A stretch of DNA of 16,483 nucleotides from JANYBT01 sp038211475 (GCA_038211475.1 JBBQVN010000080.1:1-16483), one strand, 5' to 3'. Shown: positions 7,016 through 12,919, numbered from the stretch's first letter. Notes: generated by a model from the letters alone, not told the origin. Numbers and translations are program-made.

Positions 7016-7642
7016 TTATTGTTGTGAAATTCGAGCGGACCGAGAAGCGTCCGCTATGTGAGAATCTGCACTGATGGAACCTGGAATGATGGAACCTGGG
7101 ATGAGCGACCCTCGGATGATCGAAGCCGGGACGACCGAACCCGGACTGAACGAATTTGGAAAGACCATGGCCACCGTCTTTGCCTTGAAGATTCGTTCCA
7201 GCCGGACTTTCTGAATGCCCAACTCCGCGAAGTCGAGCGCTCGTGCCGCAGCATACGACAGGTCAATGATCCGCCCCGGGATGATCGGCCCGCGGTCGTT
7301 GATCTTGACCACCACTGCCCGGCCATTCCGCAGATTGGTAACTTTGACGTAGCAGCCCAGCGGCAGCGTCGGATGGGCGGCGGTCATGTCATACATGTCG
7401 AACACCTCGCCACTGGCCGTCTCGCGGCCATCGAATTGGTCGCCGTACCATGACGCTGGCCCGGTTTCGATCGGCTTCGGACTTTTCACCGGGGATGATG
7501 GAAGTGCTTTCACAGCCGCCCTGAATTCCGCGGCCGGTGGGGTACCATTCAGCTCCGAGCTCTTTGGCCCAGACGCGGCTACGGTCCCCAAAGTAGCGAT
7601 CCAAAATACGACCGCTAACCCTTGAGTCGTTCGTCGTCGCAT
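7016..7642 (-). CDS. rlpA: RlpA-like double-psi beta-barrel septal/cell-wall protein
   Basis: RlpA proteins are periplasmic, bind or cut denuded peptidoglycan glycan strands, and gather at the division septum. This 208-aa protein has a signal peptide (residues 1 to about 23, RRR then a hydrophobic run ending VAASG) without a lipobox cysteine. A linker follows, then the double-psi beta-barrel at about 61-151: GPASWYG, FDGRETASGEVFDMYDMTAAHPTLPLG with H90 (quoted in part), and VVVKINDRGPIIPGRIIDLSYAAA with D116 (quoted in part). H and D are the residues tied to lytic transglycosylase activity. There is no SPOR domain. Instead the tail (about 163-192) is a run of PGSII-like pentapeptides encoded by 15-bp tandem DNA repeats. 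The ATG at 7642 has GAGGAG (7648-7653 on the minus strand) at a 5-nt spacing, and a strong promoter lies upstream. Confidence 0.92.
   Translation of the reverse strand: MRRRTTQGLAVVFWIATLGTVAASGPKSSELNGTPPAAEFRAAVKALPSSPVKSPKPIETGPASWYGDQFDGRETASGEVFDMYDMTAAHPTLPLGCYVKVTNLRNGRAVVVKINDRGPIIPGRIIDLSYAAARALDFAELGIQKVRLERIFKAKTVAMVFPNSFSPGSVVPASIIRGSLIPGSIIPGSISADSHIADASRSARISQQ
7074..7160. repeat. 15-bp tandem repeat within the rlpA 3' end
   Basis: Six consecutive 15-bp units run from 7074. The first two are ATGGAACCTGGAATG and ATGGAACCTGGGATG (14 of 15 identical). The next three diverge, keeping GA.CC.GG, and the last is partial. Read on the minus strand they encode the pentapeptides PGSII, PGSLI, RGSII, PASVV and PGSFS in the RlpA tail. 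The gradient of identity, best at the C-terminal end of the protein, suggests recent unit expansion there. Confidence 0.85.
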
Positions 7643-7713
7643 GCAGTCTCCTCGATCTCTCTTCGTCAGAAATGGGTACTTCAGTCACCTCCCCAAAGGG
7701 AACAGACCTTCCG

Positions 7714-7742
7714 ATAGTAGGGAGACCGACGAACCGTGTCAA
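7714..7742 (-). promoter_or_regulatory. rlpA promoter, near-consensus sigma70
   Basis: On the minus strand TTGACA (7737-7742), a 17-nt spacer and TACTAT (7714-7719) match the housekeeping consensus at 11 of 12 positions. Transcription should begin near 7707, giving a leader of about 65 nt before the ATG. I checked the leader for known riboswitch motifs by eye and recognised none. Confidence 0.8.
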
Positions 7743-7760
7743 CCCCCAAAGCCTTATAAA

Positions 7761-7784
7761 TAATTAACCAGTTAGTAATTAACC
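7761..7784. promoter_or_regulatory. Direct repeat TAATTAACC upstream of the rlpA promoter
   Basis: TAATTAACC occurs at 7761-7769 and again at 7776-7784, 15 bp apart, in an AT-rich patch 19-42 bp upstream of the rlpA -35 box. The position fits an UP-element or an activator site. No specific regulator can be named. Confidence 0.4.
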
Positions 7785-7973
7785 GTAGTCTAAACACCCC
7801 TACATTTCGCAATTTCAGAGCTCAAACCCCTTACCCGACGCATTTCTGTGTTTACTAATCGATAACCACAGGGTTTCTGGGCGCCCGCAACTATTTCACA
7901 AGTCCACTGTTATCATGAACTTAGGCTTTATTTGATGTAAACGTCCTAAAACCAGAGACTTACAGACCATGAT

Positions 7974-8009
7974 GTTAACTCATGAGAATAATTATGTGCT
8001 TGACGTAGG
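7974..8009 (+). repeat. Left terminal inverted repeat (putative)
   Basis: Reading inward on the plus strand it begins GTTAACTCATGAG and ends CTTGACGTAGG. It differs from the right copy at four of 36 positions. It contains the palindrome CTCATGAG and a TTGACG box, but no good -10 box follows. Confidence 0.7.
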
Positions 8010-8012
8010 CTC

Positions 8013-8155
8013 GGGGCCGGGATGGTTACCGGCCCTTGACGGCGGCTTTGGGGAGGTTTTCCCCGAAGTGGCGACGGCCAAGTTTGCCAACTGGTCTTTC
8101 GCTTCGACCCTCGTGGGGTTGCTGCTAGTTGATGCTGGTTCTCTAGAAGAACCAG
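8013..8155 (+). other. Hairpin-rich noncoding segment just inside the left repeat
   Basis: Three hairpins can be drawn: GGGCCGG/CCGGCCC (8014-8020 with 8029-8035, 8-nt loop), GGGGA/TCCCC (8050-8054 with 8060-8064), and CTGGTTCT/AGAACCAG (8135-8142 with 8148-8155, 5-nt loop). No family was recognised. They may be transposase-recognised subterminal structures or part of an RNA. An ATG-initiated frame at 7969-8175 crosses them but has no ribosome binding site and looks accidental. Confidence 0.4.
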
Positions 8156-8464
8156 GCAGGCTCCGAATGCCGTAGCTTGGTGCGGCTGGGTCCCGTTCGG
8201 AAATCCTGCACAATTGGCGGCGGGACTATCTCAATAGGTATTCCATGAGTTTCGTCATGGATCACTCTCCTGTGGGGATAGGTCCCTCGCCGATTATTGT
8301 ACCCGTGTTGCGGTTAACGCCGCTCGTCAAAGGGAAGGTGCCCCCCCATTTTACAACCCCAAGTCCACGTCTCAGCCTCTAAGCAGTCAGCTTCAAAGCC
8401 CGAACCTGATGAAGGGAATGGAGAAGCCCGGGGAAGGCAGCGCCATTCCTTCCCCGCCCGTCTC
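8156..8464. other. Gene-less stretch with one alternative-hairpin site
   Basis: I see no gene on either strand here. The only structure found is near the end: GGGGAAGG/CCTTCCCC (8430-8437 with 8448-8455), which competes with GGAATGG/CCATTCC (8415-8421 with 8443-8449) for bases 8448-8449. The two folds exclude each other. Confidence 0.4.
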
Positions 8465-8494
8465 TTGACAACCCCAGGTCTATTGCCCTAGCCT
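8465..8494 (+). promoter_or_regulatory. Possible promoter of a short terminated transcript
   Basis: TTGACA (8465-8470), a perfect -35 box, is followed after 18 nt by TAGCCT (8489-8494), a weak -10 box. A start near 8501 would give a transcript of about 70 nt ending at the terminator at 8536-8575. Confidence 0.3.
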
Positions 8495-8500
8495 TCTTTG

Positions 8501-8571
8501 CAATCTGAGATTCAAGGACAACGAACGAGAGAGTGAAGGGAGGGCCGTTTCTGGCCTTCCCTTTTCTTATT
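8501..8571 (+). ncRNA. Candidate small RNA
   Basis: This is the stretch between a perfect -35 box with a weak -10 box and a strong intrinsic terminator. It has no reading frame of note, so the terminator has no gene to serve on this strand. The candidate is about 70 nt, with a single-stranded purine-rich part (8515-8535) before the terminator stem. It is inferred only from signals and has no recognised family. Confidence 0.3.
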
Positions 8572-8575
8572 TTCC
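8536..8575 (+). terminator. Rho-independent terminator
   Basis: AAGGGAGGGCC (8536-8546) pairs with GGCCTTCCCTT (8553-8563) in an 11-bp stem with one G-T wobble and a 6-nt loop. A T-rich tail (TTTTCTTATTTT) overlaps and follows the base of the stem. No plus-strand gene ends nearby. It could terminate a small RNA or insulate the 133-aa gene downstream. Confidence 0.75.
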
Positions 8576-8646
8576 CCGAAAATCAACCTGAGCCCACCAG
8601 GTTCCCTGGCGGTAAATCATCCGTGACTATCGTGATACCGCTCATC

Positions 8647-8673
8647 TGGACAAATGCGGTTGCAGGGTAGAAT
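8647..8673 (+). promoter_or_regulatory. Putative leaderless promoter of the 133-aa gene
   Basis: TAGAAT (8668-8673) ends exactly 6 nt before the ATG at 8680. TGGACA (8647-8652) is a good -35 box but with a short 15-nt spacer. The geometry between -10 box and ATG is identical to that at four other genes here. Confidence 0.45.
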
Positions 8674-8679
8674 CGCAGG

Positions 8680-9081
8680 ATGCGGTGGAATGACTGGGCA
8701 ACACTTTTCGTGGGGGTTTTTACCTTGGGGATCGTAACTTTTCAGGCTGCGTTTGGTCTCTGGGCGAGCCACAAGACCAGGGGGCGGCGGCTCAAAATTA
8801 TAAACTTCCTGGAGCGAGGGCAGTTGTTGCGGGCGAGTGTTCCGCGCCTAAACTCATCCTCGTTTAATCAATGGATTGAAGATTGCAAGACATGGGAGGA
8901 TGAGACCCTTCGGTTACTGAAGGAAAATTCTAAGTTTGCTGCGGCCTCCTTTGTTCACGAAAACCTGATGCCAGTTGGTGAGTACGCCGTGGATAGCCGG
9001 GTGCGGAACGACTATGTCCGCTTGCTCATCTTGCTAGAAAACCTCAAGGGGATCATGGAAAGGCCGGAGGTTTACTTCTAA
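8680..9081 (+). CDS. Small membrane-anchored protein of unknown function
   Basis: This is a 133-aa protein I do not recognise. Residues about 7-29 (ATLFVGVFTLGIVTFQAAF in the middle) form one transmembrane helix. A basic stretch, HKTRGRRLK, follows and predicts the remaining about 100 residues in the cytoplasm. That part looks helical, with charged and leucine-rich segments (LLKENSKF, RLLILLENLKGIMERP). The ATG at 8680 has a TAGAAT box 6 nt upstream rather than a clear ribosome binding site. Its stop overlaps the ATG of the 46-aa gene (TAATG), so the two are translationally coupled. Both lie inside the putative IS1595-type element, facing the transposase, and are likely passengers. Confidence 0.7.
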   Translation: MRWNDWATLFVGVFTLGIVTFQAAFGLWASHKTRGRRLKIINFLERGQLLRASVPRLNSSSFNQWIEDCKTWEDETLRLLKENSKFAAASFVHENLMPVGEYAVDSRVRNDYVRLLILLENLKGIMERPEVYF

Positions 9082-9221
9082 TGGAAAACAAATCTGTAGC
9101 GACTGAGGGCGTTAAGGTGGACAAGGGGCGATTCGACGCGCTGCTCCGGGCGATGCTATCCACTCCCCCGCTGCCGCTATCTGAGGTTGTGACCCGCAAG
9201 CCCAAAGCTAAAAAGCGGTAA
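9081..9221 (+). CDS. 46-aa protein coupled to the membrane gene
   Basis: This short frame opens at ATG 9081, sharing one base with the preceding TAA in a TAATG junction. It encodes 46 residues: an acidic start, a middle VDKGRFDALLRAML that should form an amphipathic helix, a proline turn STPPLPLSEV, and a very basic end TRKPKAKKR. No family was recognised. Coupling to a membrane-anchored partner argues that it is translated. Its last 14 bases (9208-9221) overlap the last 14 bases of the transposase gene on the opposite strand, so both genes share their ends tail to tail. It could be a regulator or partner of the 133-aa protein; that is guesswork. Confidence 0.55.
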   Translation: MENKSVATEGVKVDKGRFDALLRAMLSTPPLPLSEVVTRKPKAKKR

Positions 9222-10122
9222 GCTCCTTGTACGTCATGGGTGGTTTGGACGAGACTTCGCGCAAGAGGGCATCGAACATCCACGGTTGCGACGAGCGGCG
9301 ATTGTACCGCCAGCAGAACTCTCCCAAGTACGAGTCAAGGTGGCCCTTGCCGAGTTTGTGGTAGCTGCCGATAAAGCCCCGCTTGAATAGGGAAAAGGCT
9401 CCCTCAATCGTCCTCATGGACACGTGGCCCATTGACCGCAACTCCTCTGTATGGTTGGTTTCGACATGCTGATGCGGGGGAACGATCTGGTTATAGACTG
9501 CCGCTGAATCGGTGACAACCTGGGCGGCGTTGTGGCTTAGCATCGAGGAAACTACGGGTTCTATCGAGGCCCGCGTGCGGTCGTTAATGACGCGGAAGTG
9601 AACCCTGCCGCCATGTTCGGCCATTCCGAGAACCTTAATCTTGGCTTCCTTGCCAGCTTTTTGGCCCTGGCGGGTCTTCTTGCCGCCGATAAAAGTCTCG
9701 TCAATTTCCACGACCTGACCCTTTGAGCCTAGCGGGTCTAATTCTTTTTCCTGCATGGCTTTGCGGATTCTGTGACACAGATACCATGCGGTCTTGTACT
9801 GGATGCCTAGGTGACGTGAAACCTGATTCGCAGAGATGCCCTTTTTCGCTTCACACATGAGGGCCATTGCCATGAACCATTTTTGGAGCGGCAGGTGCGA
9901 ATTGTGGAACAAGGTTCCGGCAGTCGCGCTGAAGTGTAGGCCGCAATCGGCACACTCAAAAAGGCGGCACGGCTTCTTGGTTTTGCCCCGCGTCTTGATG
10001 CGGTAAACCTTACCGTGGTCACAGCCAACACATTTAACCCCATCCGGCCACCGAGTTTTCACGAGGTAGTCGAGGGCTTCGTCTTCGGTGGAGAAGTTTT
10101 TAGCGGCAGAAAGGAGATTCAT
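9208..10122 (-). CDS. IS1595-family (ISXO2-like) transposase
   Basis: This is a full-length 304-aa transposase. The N-terminus has a zinc ribbon with C31-x2-C34 and C57-x2-C60. A helix-turn-helix region follows (about 85-122, KKGISANQVSRHLGIQYKTAW quoted in part). The ISXO2-like catalytic domain then has D141 in VEIDETFIGG, D205 in VVTDSAAVY, and E240 in RTIEGAFSLFKRG. These fit the DDE-type triad of the IS1595 family, and no frameshift or stop interrupts it. AGGGG about 8 nt before the ATG serves as ribosome binding site and overlaps the stop of the 95-aa gene upstream, so the two form one operon. Its 3' end overlaps the convergent 46-aa gene by 14 bp. It probably mobilises the segment 7974-10479. 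Confidence 0.95.
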   Translation of the reverse strand: MNLLSAAKNFSTEDEALDYLVKTRWPDGVKCVGCDHGKVYRIKTRGKTKKPCRLFECADCGLHFSATAGTLFHNSHLPLQKWFMAMALMCEAKKGISANQVSRHLGIQYKTAWYLCHRIRKAMQEKELDPLGSKGQVVEIDETFIGGKKTRQGQKAGKEAKIKVLGMAEHGGRVHFRVINDRTRASIEPVVSSMLSHNAAQVVTDSAAVYNQIVPPHQHVETNHTEELRSMGHVSMRTIEGAFSLFKRGFIGSYHKLGKGHLDSYLGEFCWRYNRRSSQPWMFDALLREVSSKPPMTYKELTAF

Positions 10123-10130
10123 AATGGCCC

Positions 10131-10418
10131 CTAGTTTGGTAAACCCGGCTTCGTTGGTACTTTCAGAAGAACAGATAGCATTGCGGCTTCATCAATGGCA
10201 GATTCAATTTCAGCATATAGCGGAGCGAAAGCTTCGCGAGTTGCAGTTTGGGATTCAGGATTGGAGAGAACCTCAGCCAACATCTCCCGCCATCCCGCGA
10301 TGCCAAAACCCCGATATTGATCAAACATGACCTTCATAGCGTGGTTCTCGGATGCGATCTGCTCGTAGGCCCGCACTAAGCGGATAATCTTTTCTCGTGC
10401 TGGATTATCAAAACTCAT
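10131..10418 (-). CDS. 95-aa passenger protein upstream of the transposase
   Basis: I do not recognise this soluble, mostly helical 95-aa protein (MSFDNPAREKIIRLVRAYEQ, then SENHAMKVMFDQYRGFGIAGW quoted in part, and an acidic C-terminal helix AEIESAIDEAAMLSVLLKV, quoted in part). Its stop lies 8 nt before the transposase ATG. Its promoter's -35 box sits inside the right terminal repeat, so it is the first gene of the element's transposase operon. It may be an accessory factor for transposition or a cargo gene. The TAGGAT box 6 nt before the ATG suggests a leaderless transcript, though AGGA within it could also act as a weak ribosome binding site. Confidence 0.75.
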   Translation of the reverse strand: MSFDNPAREKIIRLVRAYEQIASENHAMKVMFDQYRGFGIAGWREMLAEVLSNPESQTATREAFAPLYAEIESAIDEAAMLSVLLKVPTKPGLPN

Positions 10419-10424
10419 GCTTTT

Positions 10425-10453
10425 ATCCTAGCAAAATCAGATTCCTAAGTCAA
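10425..10453 (-). promoter_or_regulatory. Transposase-operon promoter, partly inside the right terminal repeat
   Basis: On the minus strand TTGACT (10448-10453), a 17-nt spacer and TAGGAT (10425-10430) are followed by 6 nt and the ATG at 10418. The -35 box belongs to the conserved terminal repeat, so transposase bound to the end would be expected to occlude its own promoter. The transcript is predicted to be leaderless. Confidence 0.65.
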
Positions 10454-10479
10454 GTACATAATTATACTCATGAGTAAAC
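10444..10479 (-). repeat. Right terminal inverted repeat (putative)
   Basis: Reading inward on the minus strand it begins GTTTACTCATGAG and ends CTTGACTTAGG, matching the left copy at 32 of 36 positions. Looser similarity may extend outward: both sides show GACCAT about 9-11 bp further out. The outer boundary is therefore not settled. Confidence 0.7.
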
Positions 10480-10539
10480 GCTTGATGGTCGCCTGATGAC
10501 TCGGATCGAACCCTGCGCAGTTTCCTTCCACTTCCCGCT

Positions 10540-10568
10540 TTGCCTCCCACCCAATTTCGGGCTACAGT
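10540..10568 (+). promoter_or_regulatory. Putative leaderless promoter of thiD
   Basis: TTGCCT (10540-10545), a 17-nt spacer and TACAGT (10563-10568) are followed by exactly 6 nt and the ATG at 10575. There is no Shine-Dalgarno sequence. I looked for a TPP riboswitch and found no room for one with this start site. Confidence 0.5.
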
Positions 10569-10574
10569 TTCTGT

Positions 10575-11378
10575 ATGCGCTCCACGCCTCCCATCGTCCT
10601 CTCGATCGCCGGATTCGATCCCTCCTCGGGCGCTGGCATCACCGCCGACATCAAAACCATCGCCGCCCACCACTGTTATGGCGTCACTTGCATCACTTCC
10701 CTGACGGTGCAGAGCACTTTAGGGGTGCGAAGCGTGCATCCAGTCGAGGTGGGAGTAGTTGCAGAGACTTTGACCGAACTCATTCAGGATGTGCAGCTTA
10801 GCGCGGTCAAGATCGGGATGCTGGGATCCGCGGACGTGGTCAACTGCGTTGCGGATTTTCTGGTGCGCGAGCGTCTGCGCAACATTGTGTTGGATCCCAT
10901 CCTAAAATCCTCTTCCGGCACAACTCTGCTCGACGAAGCCGGCCGCAAGTTATTGATACAAAAGCTGTTACCGCTTTGCATGGTGGTGACACCGAACCTC
11001 GACGAAGCCTCCGCCCTGACCGGCTTGCAAGTCACAAATGTATCCGAAATGAAGCTGGCGGCGCGAAAATTGCACGAAATGGGCGCGAAAAACGTGGTGG
11101 TTACTGGGGGACACTTGGATAACCCCATTGATGTGTTGAGTTTGCAGGGAAATCTTCAAGTCGTCCAGCGCGAGTTCGCGTGCGCTACCGTGATCTCAAC
11201 TTCGACACATGGTACGGGATGCGCGTTGTCGTCATCGATTGCATGTCATTTGGCATTGGGAAAAGACTTGATGGAAGCTGTGCCACTGGCCAAGGCTTAC
11301 GTCGCCTCCGCCATCGCCAACGCCTACCCCGTGGGACGAGGCAACGGGCCGCTCCACCATCTCTTTCGCGAAGACTAG
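10575..11378 (+). CDS. thiD: Hydroxymethylpyrimidine/phosphomethylpyrimidine kinase
   Basis: ThiD phosphorylates HMP to HMP-P and then HMP-PP in the cytoplasm, supplying the pyrimidine half of thiamine diphosphate. The 267-aa product shows the ribokinase-like fold of the family. It opens with SIAGFDPSSGAGITADIKT, has VKIGMLGS at 78-85 and LDPILKSSSG at 106-115, the TPNLDEA segment at 139-145, and the anion hole and phosphate loop STHGTGCALSSSIA with HGTGC at 212-216. Length is normal and no motif is missing. No other thiamine gene is visible in the window apart from a ThiF-like enzyme 3 kb away, which may or may not belong to the same pathway. It ends 18 bp from the converging zinc-ribbon gene. 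Confidence 0.96.
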   Translation: MRSTPPIVLSIAGFDPSSGAGITADIKTIAAHHCYGVTCITSLTVQSTLGVRSVHPVEVGVVAETLTELIQDVQLSAVKIGMLGSADVVNCVADFLVRERLRNIVLDPILKSSSGTTLLDEAGRKLLIQKLLPLCMVVTPNLDEASALTGLQVTNVSEMKLAARKLHEMGAKNVVVTGGHLDNPIDVLSLQGNLQVVQREFACATVISTSTHGTGCALSSSIACHLALGKDLMEAVPLAKAYVASAIANAYPVGRGNGPLHHLFRED

Positions 11379-11396
11379 CGGCCCGTCCAGGCAAGA

Positions 11397-11819
11397 CTAG
11401 TACCGGCTCAGCAGAATGCTGGCAACAAACGCAGCGGTCGCTCCGGTAAGCCATTCGATCCGCCAGACTTGGACCGCCATCAAATCCATGTGAGCCTGCG
11501 ACGACGGCAAGAATCCGGCCAGGGCCGCACCGGCGAGACAGACGAGTCCCACTGCGGCGGCGACGATAGCGGCGGCAGGCATCCACGACTTATGCTTGGA
11601 GTGGGACGAGGCCGAGTGCGATGCCGCAGCATCCGAGCGCGGCTGACCGCACGAGTAGCAGTAGTGGGAGCCGGAGATGTATTCCGAGCCGCACTTCAAA
11701 CAAATTTCATCGGGGAGCGGACCAACCCGGGTCGGGACCGGTGATAGCTGCGGGGGCTGCCAGTACTCATTTTCGCTTTTCTGAATGGCTTGGGGCACGA
11801 TGGTCCTCCGCCCTTCCAT
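11397..11819 (-). CDS. Zinc-ribbon membrane protein of unknown function
   Basis: This 140-aa protein has a zinc ribbon, C40-x2-C43 and C54-x2-C57 (CLKCGSEYISGSHYCYSCGQ). A Ser/His-rich linker follows (64-78), then two transmembrane helices (about 80-103 and 119-138). The first 39 residues are proline-rich and look disordered. The ribbon is predicted on the cytoplasmic side. Proteins of this plan are common but mostly uncharacterised. The ATG at 11819 lacks a clear ribosome binding site. It lies about 120 bp downstream of the phosphoesterase gene on the same strand and converges with thiD. Confidence 0.8.
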   Translation of the reverse strand: MEGRRTIVPQAIQKSENEYWQPPQLSPVPTRVGPLPDEICLKCGSEYISGSHYCYSCGQPRSDAAASHSASSHSKHKSWMPAAAIVAAAVGLVCLAGAALAGFLPSSQAHMDLMAVQVWRIEWLTGATAAFVASILLSRY

Positions 11820-11938
11820 GGCAAGACAAGCGCCACTAACACGAAGTCCCTAACCCATTATTTTTGAGAAGCTTACGAGTTTTCGAGCGGGGTGCGACGG
11901 GGATCTTCGAGCAAGAATTACCAGCAGCAAAGCAATCG

Positions 11939-12919
11939 CTACCCGGCCGAGGCGCCTTCGCGGACGCTGGCTCGCAGTTCTTCGACGATGTCTCGCGCGG
12001 CTTTGCGGGCATCGTCGTTGCGGGTCACGTCAAACGAAATCGCGCCTACTCGAGCATGGCCGCCACCTCCGTAGCGCTCGCAGATCTTGGCGAGGTTAAC
12101 CAAGTGATTGCTGTGCACCCAAGGGTTAGACCCGACCGAGACCTTCACCCGAAAACTGCTCTTGCTGAGGCCGATGCTATAGACGGTTTGTGGGTACAGA
12201 TAGTAGGGGATGAACTTGTTGTAGCCCTCGAGGAGTTGGTCGGTGACGTCGAAGAAGACCACGCCGTCTTTGTACTCGGCGCGCTGGCGCAGTAGTTCGA
12301 TGGAGCGCTGGTGCCGCTCGAGCAATGGCGGCAGCAGCGAGGCCACGAAGGGCTCCTGCAAGACTTGCTCCAGTGGTTCTGAGACCAGCAGCGGAATTAA
12401 CTGCGGGATGAAGTCGGGGGTCTGGGTGGACTCGATGACCATGGTGAGCTTCATGGCGGGGGCTTGCATCTCGACCGCCGAGCGGGCGTTGTCATAGAGT
12501 GCGCCGTCCACGATGTCGGTCCACTTGACCAACTCGGCGACGGGGCGGCGGTCAAAGCCGAAATGCTGCTCGGCAATCATGGCGATGAAACTGGTGCACG
12601 ACTTGAATCCGGGATCGTAGAACTTGCGATTGCTGAGGCCGTGTTCGAAGTGGGCGGCGTCTTCGGGAGTGAGGAAGGCGCTCTCATGATGGTCGAACCA
12701 CCAGGTGATTTTGGGCGAAGGGGAGTACTTGAAGTCAACGATGGCATTTTCGTCGCCGTCGAAGTCGGCTTCATTGAAGAGAGCGCCAGCGCGGTGGAGC
12801 AGGCCGGAGAAAACGAAGTCCACGTCGTCGCGAATGCGTTCGCGATAGAAGCGGGAGAACAGGGCGGCCGAACTCGCCCCGTCAAAACACCTGTCGTGAT
12901 AAAACACGCGGACTCGCAA
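11939..12919 (-). CDS. DHH/DHHA1-family phosphoesterase
   Basis: The family hydrolyses phosphodiesters such as short oligonucleotides, pAp or cyclic dinucleotide products, using two Mn ions. The 326-aa product has HDRCFDGASSA at residues 8-18 (metal residues H8, D9 and D13), VDFKYS with D62, WWFDHHESAF with the D76-H77-H78 triplet, KWTDIVDGALYD, and the C-terminal DHHA1 motif YGGGGHARVG at 283-292. All key residues are present. The start is TTG at 12919, supported by AAAGGA about 5 nt upstream; there is no in-frame ATG before the HDRC motif. NrnA-type nanoRNase is a plausible assignment, but the exact substrate cannot be read from the sequence. Confidence 0.9.
   Translation of the reverse strand: MRVRVFYHDRCFDGASSAALFSRFYRERIRDDVDFVFSGLLHRAGALFNEADFDGDENAIVDFKYSPSPKITWWFDHHESAFLTPEDAAHFEHGLSNRKFYDPGFKSCTSFIAMIAEQHFGFDRRPVAELVKWTDIVDGALYDNARSAVEMQAPAMKLTMVIESTQTPDFIPQLIPLLVSEPLEQVLQEPFVASLLPPLLERHQRSIELLRQRAEYKDGVVFFDVTDQLLEGYNKFIPYYLYPQTVYSIGLSKSSFRVKVSVGSNPWVHSNHLVNLAKICERYGGGGHARVGAISFDVTRNDDARKAARDIVEELRASVREGASAG

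Larger units (their letters stand above)
7974..10479. mobile_element. Putative IS1595-family element carrying passenger genes
   Basis: The 36-bp sequence at 7974-8009 is repeated in inverted orientation at 10444-10479 with 32 matching positions, so both copies read inward. The 2506-bp interval holds an IS1595-type transposase, a 95-aa gene in its operon, a convergent 133-aa/46-aa gene pair, and about 670 bp of hairpin-rich noncoding DNA. IS1595 elements are known to carry passenger genes. I cannot see a clean 8-bp target duplication: CCATGATG on the left and GCTTGATG on the right share only 6 of 8 bases. The exact ends and current mobility are therefore uncertain. Confidence 0.65.

Noticed and set aside
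7643..7713. A c-di-AMP, c-di-GMP or other riboswitch in the rlpA leader
   Set aside because: The predicted leader is only about 65 nt and I could not match any riboswitch core motif.
7969..8175. A 68-codon plus-strand frame at the left terminal repeat
   Set aside because: No ribosome binding site; it crosses the terminal repeat and three hairpins and has no recognisable protein features.
7970..10487. An 8-bp target-site duplication flanking the element
   Set aside because: The best candidate pair (CCATGATG and GCTTGATG) matches at only 6 of 8 positions and needs adjusted ends, so I do not annotate it.
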